Part shown: positions 30,309-34,081 of the stretch, one piece after another
How the letters are laid out: each line of letters starts with the position of its first letter
How positions within the stretch are numbered: the stretch's first letter is position 1
Assembly: GCA_016931535.1 (NCBI GenBank)
Contig: JAFGEP010000082.1
Location: 1-34,081 of the forward strand
Length of the DNA stretch: 34,081 nt
Direction: 5' to 3'
Origin: Bradymonadales bacterium
GTDB taxonomy: Bacteria; Myxococcota_A; Bradymonadia; JAFGEP01
Program-made: the position numbers and the translations under genes
The notes under the pieces: generated by a model
Seen by the model: the letters and a program-made list of their open reading frames with translations, nothing else
What the model was told of the DNA's origin: nothing
The model's database searches: none

Positions 30309-31358
30309 GTGCAGAGAGCCGATCCCGAGCTTGCCCGCTGGCTGCGCAAGATCATCCTTGCACACCTGAGCGAGGCACACACCGGGGTCAAACCGTCCGC
30401 CCTCAGGCGCGCCTCCCAGCGGATCGGCAACGCGATCTTGAGCAACTGGCTGACCTGCTGGGATCCGGTGCACCTGGGTGGGATGAAGGCCACCATGGCG
30501 CTCGAGGCCGCCGCCAGAAGGTCACTGGGGCCGCTGGTGGACCTGGCGTGCGAGCAGCTCTTCCACGGCCACGTCCTGCCGGTCCAGCGGGTCCTCGTCC
30601 TGATCGATGAGGCCCGCTCGGCGGCTCTGGGGAAATGCGTCTGCCGAGCAGCCGGGGTCACCAACGATCTGCTGAGACCAGAACCCGACGACCTACAGGA
30701 CTGCACCGATCGGGTCCCGGCTCGCCTCAGCACGAACACCGCCTCAAGAAGGCGGCCAGGATCGGTCTACCTGATCGGATCCTCCCAGGAGGCGGCAACC
30801 CGCCTTGCGGCCATCCTCGACGCCTACCAAAAGGTCGAGCAGATACCCGGGGAACGGGAAACAACCTCCCCGCGGCTGCGGGCCATCCTCGAGCAGATAC
30901 GACAACAGGATCACCTCACACCAGAGCAGCGGCTGGGGCTCTTGTGGAAGGAGACCTATCCCTTCTGGGAGGTCCTTCTCGCCCACGACGCCTTCACCTC
31001 CCGGTGGTCGCGAAACATGGCCCAGCACCGAAAGGCCTGGCCCATCCACAAGGAGATCCTGAAACCCCTGGTGCTCGCCCAGTACCACACCCGTGGGGCC
31101 CTCTTCACCGGCATGGAGGTGGTGGACGAACCCTACGCCATCTGCACCTGCCCCGGCCCGGAGAACGATCAGGGCTGCAGCCTGGTCAACTGGTACTACT
31201 TCTCTCGCCTCGACCACGCCCTTTTCCCCAACGAAACAGACTTCTTCGGACAGGCTCGGGACAACTCCGGAGCCGTCCTCCCGTGCCAGCGATTCCCCGA
31301 GCGCGGCTCCCGACCCTGCCTGGGGTGTGGCTGCAAGCATCGTCAGGCCGCCGGGTAA
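30309..31358 (+). CDS. Protein with three CxC motifs, unknown function
   Basis: This is a 349-residue protein I do not recognise. Cysteines fall in three groups, each with a CxC: Cys110/Cys112 (CVCRAAG) with Cys132; Cys279/Cys281 (CTCPGPEND) with Cys290; and Cys326, Cys337, Cys340, Cys342 (CLGCGC). CxCR followed by a further Cys resembles iron-sulfur-binding segments in some anaerobe proteins, so metal or Fe-S binding is plausible. No signal peptide or membrane helix is seen. The start is GTG 30309 with GGGAGGA about six bases upstream; frame extension back to 30096 lies inside the thioesterase gene and is rejected. It lies 121 bases after the thioesterase and is likely in the same operon. 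Confidence 0.7.
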   Translation: MQRADPELARWLRKIILAHLSEAHTGVKPSALRRASQRIGNAILSNWLTCWDPVHLGGMKATMALEAAARRSLGPLVDLACEQLFHGHVLPVQRVLVLIDEARSAALGKCVCRAAGVTNDLLRPEPDDLQDCTDRVPARLSTNTASRRRPGSVYLIGSSQEAATRLAAILDAYQKVEQIPGERETTSPRLRAILEQIRQQDHLTPEQRLGLLWKETYPFWEVLLAHDAFTSRWSRNMAQHRKAWPIHKEILKPLVLAQYHTRGALFTGMEVVDEPYAICTCPGPENDQGCSLVNWYYFSRLDHALFPNETDFFGQARDNSGAVLPCQRFPERGSRPCLGCGCKHRQAAG

Positions 31359-31446
31359 CAGAGTGCACACGGGAGGAGGATAGCTCCCGGGCGGCGCCCA
31401 CAGCCAGCCCCAACCATCCTTCCAGCGCTCCTGTCTGATCCCACTG

Positions 31447-31464
31447 AACCGCCGCACGGCGGTT
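31447..31464 (+). terminator. Hairpin AACCGCC-GCAC-GGCGGTT
   Basis: A perfect 7-bp stem (8 if the inner G-C pairs) is followed by TTCC, 88 bases after the stop of the CxC protein and before the DUF3160 gene. The T-run is too short for a strong intrinsic terminator, but placement fits the end of the PRTase-like cluster. Confidence 0.5.
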
Positions 31465-31572
31465 TCCGACGACGGTGCAACCTCTGCCTCCAAAGACCGA
31501 AATCCGCCATCCACCGTTTCAACCTTCGTCGCCTGGTCGCCCCTTGCTGTGACGAGACACGGAGAAGAGAAT

Positions 31573-33813
31573 ATGAAAGTCAAAAGACAGAACCGATGGC
31601 TGGCTGGATCGCTGATCTGCGCCGGGATGCTGGTCTACGCCGGCCTGGCCTTCTCGGCCGATAGGATGGAGGGCGAGAGCCGAAGCCCCCTGTCGCTCGA
31701 CCTGTACCCGGGCGAGTCGCAGGGCGATTGGAGGTTGGCCTCCCTGAACACGTCCGACCCGGCAACCGGACGGCATGTCGAACAGGCCGCAATCGCCCTC
31801 GTCGGCCACGAGTCACTCGCCGAGAGAAGTCTGGCGGTCGCCCATGTACAGGATACTCGGTCCTCGACTCGCTACCTGGACCGCATCCAGAGCGCGTTGA
31901 CCTTCTCCGACCGCGAACGGGACCTTCTGGCGCAAAACGGCTTCGTCATCATGGACGACCAGATGATGACCTTCGCCCAGGCATACGACACCATCTACGT
32001 GCGCGATCTGCCGGTCTACATCTCGGCGGATATGCTGCAGCACGCCATTCATCGGTCCTACGACGCCATCCTCAAACGGATCGAGACCGAGCGGCTCATC
32101 CCCGAGCTGCGCATCCTCCTGACCGATATGCGTCGCCGGCTGCAAGAGGGCGCCATCGATGTCCTGGGGGAACAGGTCAAGGCCGACGCCGATCTCTACC
32201 TGGCGGTGGCGCTGGGGCTGCTGAGCGGAGGGCCGGTGGCGACCGTGGCCGGAGCCGACCAGGCTTTCGTCCGACAGCTCATCGACCTGGCCGTCGCCGC
32301 AGGCGAGCCCTCGTTCCAGGATCTCTTTGGATCCTCTCGAATGGTGGATTTCTCTCAGTTCGAGCCGCGGGGACACTACACCGACTCCCCCGAGCTGAGC
32401 CGCTACTTCAAGTCCATGATGTGGCTGGGCCGGATCGACATCCGGTTGATCGAGGTGACTCTGGGGATCCAGATTTTCAATCGGCGCCAGTTCGAGCTGG
32501 CAGCCGGCCTGGACGGGCTATTGGATAGCGAGGGTCGACAGCGGCATCAGAGAATCTCCGATGTCATCGCCACATTCGTGGGCCAAGCCGACAGCATGAG
32601 GCCATCCGAGTTCGCCGCTCTCTACGCCGACCTGGAGGCCACAAAGCTCCTCGATCTGGCGATGTTAGCAGACGAGACCATCGAGGAGGCCATCCGGGCC
32701 GGCGGCTATGGCTTCCAGCGTATCGCCAGCCACATCGCCTTCACCCTGCCGGGTCTCGACACCATGCCGCTTCCCCACAGCTTCCTGCTGTTCGGTCAGG
32801 CCTACATCCTCGATTCCGAGGTGCTGTCCAACGTGGTGTACGACCGCATCCCCAACCTGCGACTGATGCCCAGCCCTCTTGACGTGGCTTTCGCCGCGCT
32901 GGGCAACGACCAGGCCGCGAGCCTGCTCGAGCACGAGCTTTCGCGGTGGAACTACGCCGATCAGCTTAACCGGATGCGAGACGCCGTTGATGCCCTGGGA
33001 CCGGAGTTCTGGGAAAGCAACCTCTACAACCTCTGGCTAAATGCCCTCAGGCAGCTCTCTCCAGCCGCATGGTCATCCAGCCCGCATGCCTCATCGCTCC
33101 CCGGCGTCTTCACCACCGATGCCTGGGGCCGCCGGCTGCTCAACACCCAGCTGGCCTCATGGGCCGAGCTGCGCCATGACACCTTGCTGTACGCCAAGCA
33201 GTCCTATACCGCTGCGATCGGCTGCTCCTACCCCGACGTCTATGTCGACCCCTACCCCGAGTACTTCCGCGCCGTTGCCTTGTATGCCAACGCCGGCCAC
33301 GTCCAGATGGATGCGCTGGGCATCCGCGACCTGGATGGCTACTTCGTGCGGCTCGGGGAGATCGCCACGACCCTTGCCGAGATGGCCGAAAGGCAGCTCC
33401 AGGGCCTCCCTCTGCTCGAAGAGCACCGCCGCTTCGCCGAATCGATGGTGCGCATCGAGGACGTCGGCGTCTGCGGCACGGTGCTGGAAGCCCACGGCTG
33501 GTACTCCGATCTGTTCGTGGCGGGGGCCGATCCCCTCGAGTTCGACCCCACCATTGCCGATGTCCATACCCAGCCCACCGACGAGATGGGAAACCTGGTG
33601 GGACACATCCTCCACGTGGGTACCGGCCGCCCCCGGCTCATGACGGTCATCGTGGACACGCCTGATGGAGCCCGGGCCTTCGTGGGGGCGGTGTCCTCCT
33701 ACTACGAGGTCACGACCGCGAACTTCGACCGGCTCACCGACCAACGGTGGGCGTCTCAGCTGCTGGATCACACCTCCCCCGTCCCCTGGATGCGCGATCT
33801 GATGGCAGAGTGA
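31573..33813 (+). CDS. DUF3160 family exported protein
   Basis: This is a 746-residue protein with a signal peptide (LAGSLICAGMLVYAGLAFSA, no lipobox Cys). The mature part matches the DUF3160 family over its length: LLAQNGFVIM, VYISADMLQHAIHRSYD, then VDFSQFEPRGHYTDS and YFKSMMWLGRIDIR. The C-terminus has YPDVYVDPYPEYFRA, then ADVHTQPTDEMGNLVGHILHVG and the terminal SSYYEVTTANFDRLTDQRW. The family is periplasmic or surface-exposed, common in Myxococcota, Bacteroidota and some archaea, and has no established activity that I know of; conserved His/Asp positions (for example H in DMLQHAIH, DVHT) could bind metal. The start is ATG 31573 after GGAGAAGAG. It appears to be a single-gene unit. Confidence 0.88.
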   Translation: MKVKRQNRWLAGSLICAGMLVYAGLAFSADRMEGESRSPLSLDLYPGESQGDWRLASLNTSDPATGRHVEQAAIALVGHESLAERSLAVAHVQDTRSSTRYLDRIQSALTFSDRERDLLAQNGFVIMDDQMMTFAQAYDTIYVRDLPVYISADMLQHAIHRSYDAILKRIETERLIPELRILLTDMRRRLQEGAIDVLGEQVKADADLYLAVALGLLSGGPVATVAGADQAFVRQLIDLAVAAGEPSFQDLFGSSRMVDFSQFEPRGHYTDSPELSRYFKSMMWLGRIDIRLIEVTLGIQIFNRRQFELAAGLDGLLDSEGRQRHQRISDVIATFVGQADSMRPSEFAALYADLEATKLLDLAMLADETIEEAIRAGGYGFQRIASHIAFTLPGLDTMPLPHSFLLFGQAYILDSEVLSNVVYDRIPNLRLMPSPLDVAFAALGNDQAASLLEHELSRWNYADQLNRMRDAVDALGPEFWESNLYNLWLNALRQLSPAAWSSSPHASSLPGVFTTDAWGRRLLNTQLASWAELRHDTLLYAKQSYTAAIGCSYPDVYVDPYPEYFRAVALYANAGHVQMDALGIRDLDGYFVRLGEIATTLAEMAERQLQGLPLLEEHRRFAESMVRIEDVGVCGTVLEAHGWYSDLFVAGADPLEFDPTIADVHTQPTDEMGNLVGHILHVGTGRPRLMTVIVDTPDGARAFVGAVSSYYEVTTANFDRLTDQRWASQLLDHTSPVPWMRDLMAE

Positions 33814-33845
33814 GCCGGAAACAGCGGAAAATCGACCCCCTTCCC

Positions 33846-34081
33846 CCTGCCTGACCCCCTCGGCGACCGCCACCTCTACCTTCCGGGCACCAGATGATTC
33901 ATCTCCCCCCCGCAAGGTGGATCCCGTGCCCCTGCTAGACCCCCGCAGCGACCGCCACCTCTACCTTCCGGGCACCAGATGATTCATCTCCCCCCCGCAA
34001 GGTAGATCCCGTGCCCCCGCTAGACCCCCAACACCCCCGCCACCTCTACCTTCCGGGCACCAGATGATTCATCTCCCCCCC
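33846..34081. repeat. 85-bp tandem repeat with conserved nested hairpin, running off window
   Basis: The block GCCACCTCTACCTTCCGGGC (33869 on) recurs at 33954 and 34039, an exact 85-base period, with about 2.8 copies before the window ends. Each unit can fold: outer arms CTACCTT / AAGGTAG (33961-33967 with 33999-34005 in copy 2), an extra CGGG/CCCG pairing, and an inner palindrome AGATGA-T-TCATCT. In copy 1 the right arm is AAGGTGG, which keeps pairing through a G-U wobble. Spacer parts between units vary more than the hairpin. No reading frame is evident. Confidence 0.85.

Noticed and set aside
33846..34081. 85-bp tandem repeat as a CRISPR array
   Set aside because: The conserved part is longer than the variable part, and the variable segments are related to one another, unlike spacers.

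Overview
The window is GC-rich and densely coded on both strands. It looks like chromosome from a Gram-negative bacterium of the deltaproteobacterial/Myxococcota/Desulfobacterota type. Supporting signs are a sigma54-dependent two-component pair, a murein endopeptidase with LysM domains, an LA_2272-like surface-repeat protein, a DUF3160 protein, and a membrane ETF:quinone oxidoreductase of the EMO/EtfD type. This placement is inferred from gene content; no rRNA or ribosomal protein gene is present to anchor it.

Layout. 1-5155: a trans-sulfuration PLP enzyme (-), ychF (+), a LysM x3 + M74 endopeptidase (+) and a HAD phosphatase (-). Positions 5367-9884 (-) hold an apparent operon: EMO-type Fe-S/heme membrane protein, then a small membrane-anchored discoidin-like protein, then a GT22 (ALG9/PIG-B-like) mannosyltransferase. 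Positions 10093-11536 (-) hold purine nucleoside phosphorylase followed by cytidine deaminase. Positions 11736-16175 hold a lipoprotein with a GQ-rich tail, a protein with an EMAP/tRNA-binding domain, an LA_2272-like outer membrane protein and a glycerophosphodiester phosphodiesterase.

Positions 16255-22331 (+) hold a tightly packed four-gene operon, the most interesting part of the window. It encodes a small Cys-rich protein, an HMG-CoA-synthase-like protein fused to a DUF35 zinc-ribbon/OB domain, an SCP2/archaeal-type thiolase, and a 998-residue multifunctional protein. The last protein carries a short-chain dehydrogenase, three tandem SCP2 domains and a double hotdog (R)-hydratase. It has the parts of eukaryotic peroxisomal MFE-2 in a different order and with SCP2 triplicated. 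Thiolase + HMGS + DUF35 is the make-up of the archaeal thiolase/HMG-CoA synthase channelling complex, so I infer a bacterial acyl-CoA condensing or cleaving assembly joined to reduction and dehydration modules. The EMO gene elsewhere in the window would suit a fatty-acid-oxidising physiology.

Positions 22418-27177 (-) hold a histidine kinase, a sigma54 response regulator and murD with an unusual inserted loop. Two identical-format palindromes (CGACTGTAT-N9-ATACAC) lie upstream of the kinase, one of them over a good minus-strand promoter. Positions 27599-31358 (+) hold a cluster of a PRTase-like protein, a uridine-phosphorylase-like enzyme, a PaaI-like thioesterase and a protein with three CxC motifs. 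A DUF3160 protein follows at 31573-33813.

Non-coding structure is rich. A dispersed 57-bp double-hairpin element sits at two convergent gene ends (4387-4443 and 22347-22403). An 85-bp tandem repeat with a conserved nested hairpin runs off the right edge. Two 26-bp direct repeats with a 61-bp period lie at the left edge. Several proteins (MurD, GT22, cytidine deaminase) carry hydrophilic insertions or extensions of about 60-80 residues.
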